A stretch of DNA of 23,160 nucleotides from an uncultured Eubacteriales bacterium (GTDB taxonomy: Bacteria > Bacillota > Clostridia > Oscillospirales > Oscillospiraceae), in the NCBI GenBank assembly GCA_900549545.1, contig URPA01000027.1, positions 1-23,160 on the forward strand. Direction: 5' to 3'. A program made the translations under genes and the position numbers. Positions 15,044-23,048 of the stretch are shown here, in pieces. Each line of letters opens with the position of its first letter. The stretch's first letter is position 1. The notes under the pieces were generated by a model that was given only the letters and a program-made list of their open reading frames with translations, had not been told where the DNA came from and did no database searches.

Positions 15044-16217
15044 CCCTCAAGAGATAGAGCAGTCCCGCCGAAAAAAGACTCGCGCCGATAATCGGGAGGA
15101 ACGCAAGGAGCGCATACATGACGGAATCCGCAAGAATCGGGAAAGCGGCGGTGTAATTATAATACCGCCACCCCCAGCCGTACAAGCGCAAGGGCAGACT
15201 CCCCGAAAAATGCGTGTTGCAGCTTATGTCCGTGTCAGCACACAGGAAGAACAGCAAGTAGGCAGTTTTGAGATGCAAATTGTCTATTTCAAATCCAAAA
15301 TTGAGAGCAATCCCGATTGGGAGTTAGTAAAAATCTATCAAGATTACGGCGTAAGCGGCACTTCCACGAACAAGCGGCAGGGATTTAAGGACATGATTGA
15401 TGACGCAAAAGCAGGCAAGATTGACCTAATTTTGACAAAGGGCATAAATCGCTTTGGTAGAAATACGGTTGATATTTTGAACAATTTGCGTACTCTGAAC
15501 GCCTTGACTCCACCTGTCCCGGTGCGATTTGAAAGCGAAGGGCTGTCCTCTATCGGGGATGGCAGCAACAATCTACTGATAGCGGTCTTGTCAGCACTTG
15601 CAGAATTGGAATCACAGCAAAAGAGCGAAGCCATCAAAAACGGTATTCGCTGGCGCATGGCAGAGGGTATCTACCAATTCTCGGTGATAAACACGCTTGG
15701 CTACTATTGGGACCACTTCGGACGATTGCTGATCGAGCCAACAGAAGCAAAGATTGTTGAGTACATCTACGAAAGCTGTTTGGAAGGTGCAACCCCCGCA
15801 GAAATTGCCGCCGCGCTGACCGAGCAAGGCATCAAATCGCCTAAAGGGAAAGATTTTTGGCGGGCTGCTACTATTCGCGGTATTCTCCGGAACGAGAAAT
15901 ATTGCGGGGACGCACTCATGCAGAAAACTTGTACGATTGATTTTCGGGAGCATAAGTCAGTGAAAAACACTATGCTCAACAAGTATTTCAAAGAGGAACA
16001 CCACACAGCAATCATAAAAAAATCCGATTGGCAGAAGGTGCAACAGATTTTAGATGAAAAGCCACTACCCGGCAAATCGGCAAGGCTACACGCTATGCCA
16101 AAGCGGTTCACGGTCACACGTTCTAAAGACAAGTATTTCAGAGGGTATATCATTTTAGACCCGCGCTGGACAGCTTCGGAACGCCGCGAACTGCTGAAAG
16201 AGCTGAAAAATCTCTAA
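15027..16217 (+). CDS. Serine site-specific recombinase, short form lacking the usual zinc ribbon
   Basis: The protein has 396 aa. A basic 60-residue N-terminal extension precedes the resolvase-type catalytic domain, with nucleophile Ser71 in AAYVRVST, the GVSGTSTNKRQGF segment and INRFGRNTVD. A Recombinase domain follows (about 220-330, GYYWDHFGRLLIEP...TPAEIAAALTEQGIKSPKGKDFW...LRNEKYCGDALMQKT). Typical large serine recombinases continue with a CxxC zinc ribbon and coiled coil to about 500 aa or more. Here the C-terminus is replaced by FTVTRSKDKYFRGYIILDP and a short helix, with no CxxC pair. It could be a remnant of a nested element that brought the cargo, or a specialised short recombinase. 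AAGGGAGGG precedes the ATG. Confidence 0.88.
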   Translation: MAKKLDPQEIEQSRRKKTRADNREERKERIHDGIRKNRESGGVIIIPPPPAVQAQGQTPRKMRVAAYVRVSTQEEQQVGSFEMQIVYFKSKIESNPDWELVKIYQDYGVSGTSTNKRQGFKDMIDDAKAGKIDLILTKGINRFGRNTVDILNNLRTLNALTPPVPVRFESEGLSSIGDGSNNLLIAVLSALAELESQQKSEAIKNGIRWRMAEGIYQFSVINTLGYYWDHFGRLLIEPTEAKIVEYIYESCLEGATPAEIAAALTEQGIKSPKGKDFWRAATIRGILRNEKYCGDALMQKTCTIDFREHKSVKNTMLNKYFKEEHHTAIIKKSDWQKVQQILDEKPLPGKSARLHAMPKRFTVTRSKDKYFRGYIILDPRWTASERRELLKELKNL

Positions 16218-16237
16218 TACCGAAAGGAAAATCCATT

Positions 16238-16672
16238 ATGAAATTTGATTTTAACGCACTGAACTTTGAGATCCTTGATGCGAACACCAACGCATACCCC
16301 GACATTTTCATTAACCAGAACGGTGTCACCTTTACGAAAAAGGTACTTGATGACCTGAACTATCCTGCTTTTGTCCTGTGCCAGCTTGACGCAAAAAACA
16401 AGGTTTTTGCGGTTCGTATGTGTAAGAGTAGTGAGCAGAGGGGCTACAAGTTCTCCAAGCCGAAGGGTGAGCAGAAGGCCACGGTCAGCATCACCAACAA
16501 GAATCTGGTTGACCCCATTCGTGCCGCTATGGAGGGCGTTTGGCAAAGCGATAAACGCTATCGTGTGCGTGGCTTTTGGGTCGCAGACGCAAAAACGATG
16601 TGTTTTGACCTCTCCGAGGGTGTGCAGGAGGATTATAGAAATGCCGCCAGCGATAATGAAAGCGAGGAATAA
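16238..16672 (+). CDS. Unknown 144-aa protein encoded next to the serine recombinase
   Basis: I do not recognise the family. The protein begins MKFDFNALNFEILDANTNAY, has mixed alpha/beta character with no signal or membrane segment, and ends in an acidic tail (NAASDNESEE). AAAGGAAAA lies ahead of the ATG, and the gene follows the recombinase by 20 bp, so they are probably co-transcribed. A central basic portion (MCKSSEQRGYKFSKPKGEQK) could contact nucleic acid. A terminator-like hairpin lies 45 bp downstream. A role as recombinase partner, directionality factor or anti-defence protein is speculation from position. Confidence 0.75.
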   Translation: MKFDFNALNFEILDANTNAYPDIFINQNGVTFTKKVLDDLNYPAFVLCQLDAKNKVFAVRMCKSSEQRGYKFSKPKGEQKATVSITNKNLVDPIRAAMEGVWQSDKRYRVRGFWVADAKTMCFDLSEGVQEDYRNAASDNESEE

Positions 16673-16674
16673 AT

Positions 16675-16750
16675 CGGTGAACGGACTGTTCACCGTCTGA
16701 ACTTCCGAATGACAGTGGGGCAAGCTCATTATGGGCTTGCCCCTTGCTTA
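16675..16750 (+). terminator. Hairpins ending the recombinase operon
   Basis: cggtgaac (16675-16682) pairs with gttcaccg (16688-16695), and ggggcaagc (16717-16725) pairs with gcttgcccc (16735-16743), the latter followed by a short ttgctta. The U-run is weak, but the strong GC stem fits a rho-independent terminator. Confidence 0.55.
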
Positions 16751-16816
16751 AATAAAGGCGGGTATTTGCAGATTGTAACGCACAAGGGGCAGATAAGTGA
16801 AATGTAGGGTGGTAAT

Positions 16817-16906
16817 ATGGCAGAGAAAAATAAACGGCGCACAAGCGATAATATCCCCGATATTTGCCCCGAAGGACAACAAAAAAACAGGCGTGGGAGT
16901 TGTTAG
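16817..16906 (+). CDS. Possible 29-aa small ORF at the element's right end
   Basis: ATG at 16817 follows GGGTGG. The peptide begins MAEKNKRRTSDNIPDICPEG and is basic and polar. Its 3' end overlaps a minus-strand terminator. The short length and poor site make coding doubtful. From here to ftsH (16907-17211) I see only end repeats, the stranded ychF start and hairpins. Confidence 0.25.
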   Translation: MAEKNKRRTSDNIPDICPEGQQKNRRGSC

Positions 16907-16919
16907 CGTCCCACACCTG
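16875..16919 (-). terminator. Minus-strand terminator inside the right end of the element
   Basis: On the minus strand CAGGTGTGGGA (rc of 16909-16919) pairs with TCCCACGCCTG (rc of 16888-16898) with one mismatch, and is followed by TTTTTTTGTTG. It would stop transcripts entering from the ftsH side. Confidence 0.7.
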
Positions 16920-16973
16920 TTGGAAAACTGATTTGTAGCAGCGGCGTACCTATATCCCTCGTGTAAGTTTTCT

Positions 16974-16998
16974 CTACGCCATTTTTACGCCATTTTCG
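16974..16998. repeat. 25-bp end repeat, right copy
   Basis: This matches 5886-5910 at all 25 positions, in the same orientation, and is again two acgccatttt-type 11-mers in tandem. It lies 139 bp from the stranded ychF ATG; the left copy is 67 bp from the working ychF ATG. Confidence 0.85.
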
Positions 16999-17089
16999 TA
17001 TAGAGTAGCATAGGAAAACATGAAGTTATATATGGTTGGTTTGTTCCAAAATCCGCTTCAAATCAAGTAATATTCGTATTTATTGAGGA

Positions 17090-17137
17090 TTATTGAGATA
17101 TAAAATCAGGTAGCGGTCCTCCAATACCAAGTTTCAT
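17090..17137 (-). pseudogene. Stranded 5' end of ychF (displaced start and first codons)
   Basis: On the minus strand AAGGAGCATTGAC is followed by ATGAAACTTGGTATTG, encoding MKLGI, the same first five residues as YchF. It then departs to GGPLPDFISQ and stops at 17090. Upstream spacing of 7 nt is ideal for initiation. The host-derived part is about 17122-17137 plus the leader to about 17160; the rest is probably element DNA. It is best explained as the original ychF start left behind by integration. Confidence 0.7.
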
Positions 17138-17178
17138 GTCAATGCTCCTTAATTAGAAGGTATATGTACACAGTCCGA

Positions 17179-17203
17179 CAGGGCGGACAAAACGCCCGCC
17201 CTG
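17179..17203 (-). terminator. Stem-loop just after ftsH
   Basis: cagggcgg (17179-17186) pairs with ccgccctg (17196-17203), 9 bp past the ftsH stop. No U-run follows on the minus strand. It may be a weak terminator or a 3'-end stabilising hairpin, which would have allowed read-through to ychF before the insertion. Confidence 0.4.
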
Positions 17204-17211
17204 ATTTGTGC

Positions 17212-19257
17212 TTATTCTTTTGGTTCTCCCTTGTTTTCCGGCTCCTTCTGCTCCTCCGGGGCCGGAGCGGCCTCTCTCTCAGGGGCGCTCTGCTTCTCCT
17301 GCCCGGCAGCCTCCTCGGCATAGCCGTCAGTCATGGAAATCTTGCGGGCGGGGCGCTCGATGGTGTCATCGTGCTTTACATTGCGCGCAGCCCTCACCGA
17401 CTCCGGCATAAACTCGCCGTAATCAAAGTAGTAATTAAACTCGTCGGCCTCCATCGTCTCATGCACCAGCAGGTATTCCGCGAGGTCGCGCAGCTGGTTT
17501 GCGTGCTCGGTGAGTATCTGCTCGCACAGGGCGGCGGCCTTGTCGAAGATTGCCTTGACCTCCTCGTCGATTATGCCGGCAGTCTCCTCGGAATAGCTCT
17601 TGGTCTGGCCGAAATCACGGCCAATGAAGATGCTGTGCCCGGAGGTATCGTAGGAAATGGGGCCGAGCCTGTCGCTCATGCCGTATTTCATGACCATGTC
17701 TCTGGCGATGGAGCTTGCCTGTTGGATATCGCCGGAGGCGCCGGTGGAGATATCGTCAAGGAACAGCTTCTCCGCCACTCTTCCGCCCAGAGCCATGACG
17801 ATGCTCTCAAACATCTCTTCTCTGGACTTGAAGTTTTCCAGATCCTCCTGCGGCCTGAAGAGGGTGAAGCCCCCCGCCATGCCTCTGGGGATGATGGTAA
17901 TATAGTGCACAGGGTCAACATGCTTGAGGTATCTGCCCGCGACGGCGTGGCCCGACTCGTGATAAGCGGTCAGGCGGCGGGCCTTCTCGCTCATCTTGCG
18001 GCTCTTCTTCTCGGGGCCCATCTGGACCTTGAGTATCGCCTCGTCCACATCCTCCATGGTGATAAAGCGGTGCCTGCGGCGCACGGCCAGCAGAGCCGCC
18101 TCGTTCATCAGGTTTTCAAGGTCAGCGCCCGCAAAGCCCGGCGTGCCCTTTGCGATGCTGTTGAGGTCAACATCGTCGGCAAGCTGCTTATCTCTGGCGT
18201 GGATCTTGAGGATAGCCTCCCTGCCGCGGATATCGGGCAGGCCGACATAAACCTGCCTGTCAAAGCGGCCGGGACGCAGCAGTGCCGCGTCGAGAATATC
18301 CGCGCGGTTTGTGGCCGCCATGACGATAACGCCCTCGTTATTGCCAAAGCCGTCCATCTCAACAAGCAGCTGGTTGAGCGTCTGCTCGCGCTCGTCGTGA
18401 CCACCGCCCAGACCGCTGCCGCGCTGACGGCCGACAGCGTCGATCTCGTCGATAAAGATTATCGCCGGGGCGACCTTCTTGGCCTGCTCGAACAGATCTC
18501 TCACACGGCCCGCGCCGACGCCGACATACAGCTCCACAAAGTCAGAGCCGGAGATAGACAGAAACTGCACGTTTGCCTCTCCCGCGACAGCCTTTGCAAG
18601 CAGAGTCTTACCGGTGCCCGGAGGACCGACAAGCAGCACACCCTTGGGGATACGCGCGCCCATCGCGGTATAACGCTTGGGGTCTTTGAGGAAGTCGACG
18701 ATCTCCGCCAGCTCCTCCTTTTCCTCCTCGCAGCCGGCGACATCGGCGAAGGTTTTCTTGTTCTTCTCCTCGCTGCCGAGCCTTGTGCGCGCCTTGGAAA
18801 ACTTCGCAACGCCGCCCGCACCGCCGCCGCTGGCCTTGTTCATCATCACATACCACAGCGCCATCGCGCCGACCATAATGATGAGGTAGGGCAGGAAGCT
18901 TGCCCACCAGGGGATTGCAGCACTCGGGGTATACTCATACTTTTCCAGAACACCGCTCTCGTACTGCTCCTTTATCAAATCGGCAAAATCCGAATAGAAC
19001 ACGGAGAAGCTGTACATGTCATAGCTTCTCTGCTCCGGCATTTCGGGATCGTCCGTGCGTATGGTGAGCAGGATCTCATTGTCCTTGGTTACGAAGGACT
19101 GAACCTTCTCCTCGTTGAAAAGGTCCACCAGGTCAGAATAATTTTCGATCTTGTTGCTGCCCACATCCCTGGTCAGCGTGAAGATAACGGCCACCATGAT
19201 GACCAGAATCAGGATATAGAAGCCAAGATCTCTTGTCCTGTTGCGTTGGGGTTTCAA
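17212..19257 (-). CDS. ftsH: ATP-dependent membrane zinc metalloprotease FtsH
   Basis: This 681-aa hexameric membrane AAA+ protease degrades misfolded membrane and some regulatory proteins. TM1 is at about 11-29, an extracytoplasmic domain at 30-113, and TM2 at about 115-139. The AAA domain has Walker A GPPGTGKT (211-218), Walker B IIFIDEIDA (266-274) and an arginine-finger region RPGRFDR. The protease domain has HESGH (433-437). The C-terminal tail is acidic, Pro/Glu-rich and of low complexity (about 640-681). The start is TTG at 19257 behind AAGGAT; the nearby ATGs run into stops. It follows hpt by 31 bp, the hpt-ftsH order common in Firmicutes. Confidence 0.95.
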   Translation of the reverse strand: MKPQRNRTRDLGFYILILVIMVAVIFTLTRDVGSNKIENYSDLVDLFNEEKVQSFVTKDNEILLTIRTDDPEMPEQRSYDMYSFSVFYSDFADLIKEQYESGVLEKYEYTPSAAIPWWASFLPYLIIMVGAMALWYVMMNKASGGGAGGVAKFSKARTRLGSEEKNKKTFADVAGCEEEKEELAEIVDFLKDPKRYTAMGARIPKGVLLVGPPGTGKTLLAKAVAGEANVQFLSISGSDFVELYVGVGAGRVRDLFEQAKKVAPAIIFIDEIDAVGRQRGSGLGGGHDEREQTLNQLLVEMDGFGNNEGVIVMAATNRADILDAALLRPGRFDRQVYVGLPDIRGREAILKIHARDKQLADDVDLNSIAKGTPGFAGADLENLMNEAALLAVRRRHRFITMEDVDEAILKVQMGPEKKSRKMSEKARRLTAYHESGHAVAGRYLKHVDPVHYITIIPRGMAGGFTLFRPQEDLENFKSREEMFESIVMALGGRVAEKLFLDDISTGASGDIQQASSIARDMVMKYGMSDRLGPISYDTSGHSIFIGRDFGQTKSYSEETAGIIDEEVKAIFDKAAALCEQILTEHANQLRDLAEYLLVHETMEADEFNYYFDYGEFMPESVRAARNVKHDDTIERPARKISMTDGYAEEAAGQEKQSAPEREAAPAPEEQKEPENKGEPKE

Positions 19258-19288
19258 ACAGATTTCACATCCTTGTCATGAGCTGAAC

Positions 19289-19831
19289 TCACGAATATAT
19301 TTGCGGTTTAAGCACGCCGATATACGGCAGGTTGCGGTATTTCTCATTGTAATCCAGCCCGTAGCCTACCACAAAAGCGTCGGGTATCTCAAAGCAGGAA
19401 TAGTCCGCGTAGATATCCGCTTTGCGGCGGGCGGGCTTATCCATAAGGGTGGCAATGGTGATGGAGGCGGGGCGGCGCACCATGAGGTAATTCTTGAGGT
19501 AGTTGAGCGTAACACCGGAGTCGAGAATATCCTCCACCAATATGAGGTGCCTGCCCTCAATGTCCTCGCTCAGGTCCTTGTTGATTTTGACCGCGCCCGT
19601 GGAGGTAGTGCCGCTGTATGAGGACACCGCCATAAAGTCCATCGAGCAGTTAATGGTCACATAGCGCATCAGATCCGCCATAAAAATGAAGCAGCCCTTC
19701 AAAACGCCGACAAAAATCGGCTCCTTGCCCGCAAAATCCTTGGATATCTGCGCGCCAATCTTGGCTACCTCTCTCTGTATCTCCTCTTCGGAGAGCAGAA
19801 CGCTCTGAATATCTTTTTCCATCTCACCCAT
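19289..19831 (-). CDS. hpt: Hypoxanthine phosphoribosyltransferase
   Basis: This 180-aa purine-salvage enzyme joins hypoxanthine or guanine to PRPP, making IMP or GMP. The PRPP-binding loop VEDILDSG is at 99-106, the flexible-loop region SSYSGTTSTG at about 70-79, and the base-binding DKPARRKADIYADY and FVVGYGLDYNEKYRNLPYIG segments lie near the end. The start at 19831 has GGGAG 8 nt upstream, while the ATG at 19822 has poor spacing. It overlaps the end of tilS by 8 bp, so the two are coupled. The tilS-hpt-ftsH block is conserved in many Firmicutes. Confidence 0.95.
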   Translation of the reverse strand: MGEMEKDIQSVLLSEEEIQREVAKIGAQISKDFAGKEPIFVGVLKGCFIFMADLMRYVTINCSMDFMAVSSYSGTTSTGAVKINKDLSEDIEGRHLILVEDILDSGVTLNYLKNYLMVRRPASITIATLMDKPARRKADIYADYSCFEIPDAFVVGYGLDYNEKYRNLPYIGVLKPQIYS

Positions 19832-21176
19832 GCTGTTTTCTCCCAGTCTCTATTTTTTCTGTATTCTCAATATAAATGCGCAGTATTTTATCTCCGGCCT
19901 CTGCCGCGGCCCGCTCGTCAACGCACAGCCCGCGCACGGCGAGGATGCCCTTATCATCCCTGAAGATAAGCGCGCTATCGCGCTGCTGCCGGGTCATTTT
20001 TTTTTCGGCAAAGAGGCTTTTCAGGCTCTTGGTGCAGCCTCTTCCCAAAGGCCGCAGCTTGTCCCCGGCAAATTTGCCGGTGCAGAATATATTACCACAT
20101 ATATTGTCATAATAAAAGCCGCAAGTTTTGAACAAGTCGTTAATTTCTGCTCCCTGACGGCAAATCTCGCTTTTCAGGCGCAGGCCCAGCTCCGGTATCT
20201 CAAGAGTCTCACCGGGTATGAGCTGCCGGGGCGTGATGCTGATTTCAACCGCTTCGTTAAAATATATGCGCCCGCGCTCGCGCCTTATCCGTCTTCCGCT
20301 CAAATCCGCCTCGGCATATTCGCTGCCCTCGAGCAGGGCCATCGCCCGCTCGGTGCAGACCATGCTCTGGCTGCCGCCGCAGAGCCTGCGCAGCACTCTC
20401 GACGCTATCGCCGGGTGCAGCGCCCTAAGCTCCCTCTGGGGCAGGCTCTCCCCGTCAAAATGCCGCTCTATGAAATCATCGGCCAGAGCGCTCAGGCAGT
20501 CCTCATCCTGCCGGGAAAGCTCCGCCGCTCTGTTTGCCGCCGCCGCCATCGCTGGATTTATCTCCCGCAGCACGGGCATCACCCGGTGGCGGATGAGATT
20601 GCGGCTGTAATCGTCGGTCTTATTGCTGCTGTCCTCCACGTGGGGAACATCGTTTTTGTCTAAATATTCCTCAATCTCCGCTCTGGTGCAGCCGAGCAGC
20701 GGGCGGACGATATCCCCACGCACCGGGGGAATCCCTCGCAGCCCCGCGCCGCCGGTGCCCCGGCAGAGGTTAAAAATGATCGTTTCGGCGTTATCGTCCG
20801 CGTTGTGGGCGGTGGCTATTTTATCGCAGCCGAGCTTTTCCGCCGTGCGCCGGAGAAAATCATATCTCAGCTCGCGCGCGGCCTGCTCGGTGCCCATGCC
20901 CTTTTCTCCGGCATAGGCCGCCACGTCTCCGTGCTCCACGGTGCAGGGTATGCCCTTTTCGGCGCACCACGCGCTTACAAACTCCGCGTCCGTCAGTGAC
21001 TCCGCCCCGCGAAGCCCATGCTCGTAATGGGCGGCAAAAAGCTCAATGCCCAGCTCCCGCCGTTTTGAAAACAGCAGGTGCAGCAGGCACATTGAGTCCG
21101 CCCCACCGGAGACGGCGCAGAGCACCCGGCTGCCTTTGGGGAGCATATTATATTTTGAGGCTATCTCAAAATTCAT
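19824..21176 (-). CDS. tilS: tRNA(Ile)-lysidine synthetase
   Basis: This 450-aa enzyme converts C34 of the tRNA-Ile CAU anticodon to lysidine using ATP and lysine, so that AUA is read as isoleucine; it is essential in most bacteria. The N-terminal PP-loop SGGADSM is at 23-29, followed by HYEHGLRG, the GTEQAARELRYDFL region and TAHNADDNAETI, all hallmarks of TilS. A middle helical domain and a C-terminal domain (RPLGRGCTKSLKSLF) complete the normal long form. It overlaps dnaB by 11 bp and hpt by 8 bp. Confidence 0.95.
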   Translation of the reverse strand: MNFEIASKYNMLPKGSRVLCAVSGGADSMCLLHLLFSKRRELGIELFAAHYEHGLRGAESLTDAEFVSAWCAEKGIPCTVEHGDVAAYAGEKGMGTEQAARELRYDFLRRTAEKLGCDKIATAHNADDNAETIIFNLCRGTGGAGLRGIPPVRGDIVRPLLGCTRAEIEEYLDKNDVPHVEDSSNKTDDYSRNLIRHRVMPVLREINPAMAAAANRAAELSRQDEDCLSALADDFIERHFDGESLPQRELRALHPAIASRVLRRLCGGSQSMVCTERAMALLEGSEYAEADLSGRRIRRERGRIYFNEAVEISITPRQLIPGETLEIPELGLRLKSEICRQGAEINDLFKTCGFYYDNICGNIFCTGKFAGDKLRPLGRGCTKSLKSLFAEKKMTRQQRDSALIFRDDKGILAVRGLCVDERAAAEAGDKILRIYIENTEKIETGRKQHG

Positions 21177-22512
21177 CTTCTCTGCGGTGCTCCACCGAGC
21201 CGAAGGAGGTATACTCCGGCAGCCAGCTCAGCGGCACGGTACCGGTAGCGCCCTTGCGGTTTTTCAGCACTATCGCCTCGGCAAGGTTGGGGTTTTCGCT
21301 CTCCTTATTATAATACCCATCTCTGTACAGGCCTATGACAACGTCGGCGTCCTGCTCGATAGCGCCGGATTCGCGCAGGTCGGAGAGCATCGGGCGCTTA
21401 TCCTGCCTGCTCTCGTTTGCACGCGAGAGCTGGGACAGGCACACCACCGGGATATTAAGCTCCTTGGCCATGATTTTGAGCATACGGCTTATATCGCTCA
21501 CAGCCTGGGTGCGGCTCTCGTTTGACCAGGAATGGCCGCTGCCCGCCGACTGCATGAGCTGGAGATAGTCGATTATCACCAGATCGAGGTTCTGTATGCG
21601 CCTGCACTGGGCGTTCATATCCGAAACCGTCAGCGAGGGGTTATCGTCAATGCGGATATCCGTCGCGCTGAGGGTCTGGGCGGCATCCGTCACGTCGCGC
21701 CACTGGTTTTCCGTGAGCTGCCCGGTGAGCAGATTTTGCATCGGCACCATCGCCGCCCTTGAGAGGAAGCGCATCGTCAGCTGCTCGCGCGACATTTCGA
21801 GCGAGAATATGGCGATGGTCTTGCCCAGCGTCATCGCCGCGTGCAGGCCGATGTTCAGGGCGATACTGGTCTTGCCCATGCCGGGGCGCGCCGCGATGAG
21901 CACAAGCTCAGAGCGGTTAAGGCCCAGAATTGTTCTGTCAAGGTCGGGCAGGCCCGTGGACAGGCCCGGTATGCTGCTGCCCGAGGCGGCAGTCTCCGAG
22001 AGCTTGTCAAAAACATTCTGCACCACCATGGATATGGGCATAAGCCCGCCCACATTCCGGCCCTGCCGCAGCGCGTAAATGCGCCGCTCGGCGGCCTCCA
22101 GCATGGTGTCGGCCTCGCCGCTGCCCTCGTAGACCATTTCGTTTATCTCGTCGGCCGTCTCCGCGAGGCGGCGCAGCAGCGCCCTGTCGCGGACGATGGC
22201 GGCGTATTCCAGCACGTTTGCCGCCGTGGGCGTCAGGCGCATGACCTGCGCTAAATACTCGTCGTTCCCGTCCTGATAAACGCCCCTGACCTTCATCTGG
22301 TCAAGCACAGTCACGGGGTCAATCGTCTGCCCATAGGCAAACATGGAGTAGACAGTCTCATATATATCGTGGTTGAGCTTTATATAAAACTCATCCGCGC
22401 TGAGTTTTTCCATTACCTCGGGGATACACCGGGGGTCTATGAGCATAGACCCTATCACCGCCTGTTCAGCCGGGGCGGAGTGGGGTATCTTTCTGCCCAG
22501 AAGCTCGTCCAT
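21166..22512 (-). CDS. dnaB: Replicative DNA helicase DnaB
   Basis: This 448-aa hexameric helicase unwinds DNA at the fork (called DnaC in Bacillus). The N-terminal domain (about 10-110, PHSAPAEQAVIGSMLIDP) interacts with primase. The RecA-like domain has Walker A ARPGMGKTS (208-216), Walker B LVIIDYLQLM, and the family segments LSQLSRANESR and LRESGAIEQDADVV. No intein is present. It lies 39 bp after rplI. The element's DnaC-like loader could act on this host helicase, which is an inference. Confidence 0.96.
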   Translation of the reverse strand: MDELLGRKIPHSAPAEQAVIGSMLIDPRCIPEVMEKLSADEFYIKLNHDIYETVYSMFAYGQTIDPVTVLDQMKVRGVYQDGNDEYLAQVMRLTPTAANVLEYAAIVRDRALLRRLAETADEINEMVYEGSGEADTMLEAAERRIYALRQGRNVGGLMPISMVVQNVFDKLSETAASGSSIPGLSTGLPDLDRTILGLNRSELVLIAARPGMGKTSIALNIGLHAAMTLGKTIAIFSLEMSREQLTMRFLSRAAMVPMQNLLTGQLTENQWRDVTDAAQTLSATDIRIDDNPSLTVSDMNAQCRRIQNLDLVIIDYLQLMQSAGSGHSWSNESRTQAVSDISRMLKIMAKELNIPVVCLSQLSRANESRQDKRPMLSDLRESGAIEQDADVVIGLYRDGYYNKESENPNLAEAIVLKNRKGATGTVPLSWLPEYTSFGSVEHRREDEF

Positions 22513-22551
22513 AAGCAGCTGTTCCTTTCAGATGCAAATGATTCTTAAAAG

Positions 22552-22998
22552 TTATCCTTCAACAACCAGCAGATTAACCGTGCCGCTGACCTCGTAGCCC
22601 AGCTTCACCTTCACGGAGAAGCTGCCGAAGGTCTTTATAGGCTCGGCCTGAACGATCTTGTTCTTCTCGATGTCCATGTTGAACTGCTCCTTGAGCGCGC
22701 GGCTTATCTCCTGAGAGGTAACGGCGCCGAAGAGCTTGCCCGCGCCGCCGGCCTTGGCCTTCACCACGACCTGCACGGCGGAGAGCTGCTTTGCGTACTC
22801 CTCAGCCTGGGCCTTCTCCTTGGCTATCTGGGCGGCCTTGGCCTTGTCGCGCAGCTTCATTGCGTTTATGTTGTCCGCGGTGGCCTCCTCGGCGAGCTTG
22901 CGGGGCAGCAGATAGTTGCGCGCGTACCCGTCGGACACGTCCTTCATCTCGCCCTTTTTGCCCTGACCCTTGACGTCAACATTAAAAATAACCTTCAT
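22552..22998 (-). CDS. rplI: 50S ribosomal protein L9
   Basis: The protein has 148 aa, the normal length. The N-terminal rRNA-binding domain contains the conserved KGQGKKGEMKDVSDGYARNYLLPR (with Gly-rich loop and DGYARNYL), followed by the long connecting helix (about 41-75) and the C-terminal domain (LFGAVTSQEISRAL...). It binds the 23S rRNA near the L1 stalk. AGGAGG precedes the ATG. It heads the rplI-dnaB-tilS-hpt-ftsH run. Confidence 0.97.
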   Translation of the reverse strand: MKVIFNVDVKGQGKKGEMKDVSDGYARNYLLPRKLAEEATADNINAMKLRDKAKAAQIAKEKAQAEEYAKQLSAVQVVVKAKAGGAGKLFGAVTSQEISRALKEQFNMDIEKNKIVQAEPIKTFGSFSVKVKLGYEVSGTVNLLVVEG

Positions 22999-23048
22999 TT
23001 TCTTATCCTCCTGTCGGATTCTTTAATTGAAATAATCTTACTTTGCAA

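Larger units (their letters stand above)
5804..17137. mobile_element. Integrated mobilizable element carrying a Type III restriction-modification system, inserted at the 5' end of ychF
   Basis: The block between ychF and ftsH contains int, xis, a DnaC-like ATPase, a RepA-like initiator, a small Cys-rich protein and mobC on the minus strand. On the plus strand are HTH-mod-res, a serine recombinase and a hypothetical gene. Proposed ends are the imperfect 16-bp repeats at 5804-5819 (ychF start) and 17122-17137 (stranded ychF start), which match at 13 of 16 positions. Identical 25-bp repeats lie inside both ends. The int/xis pair and arm-like repeats resemble Tn916/Tn1549-type elements, but no relaxase, coupling protein or mating-pore genes are present. 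It therefore resembles a mobilizable or decayed element rather than a self-transmissible ICE. Exact ends are inferred to within about 20 bp. Confidence 0.8.

Noticed and set aside
10528..16217. Recombinase-driven inversion of mod specificity domains (a phase-variable shufflon)
   Set aside because: No inverted partial mod copies or inverted repeats flanking the specificity segment are visible. The serine recombinase also looks like an integrase-type remnant.
17164..19281. Plus-strand open frame of 705 codons
   Set aside because: It mirrors ftsH exactly, lacks a ribosome-binding site and shows no recognisable domain.
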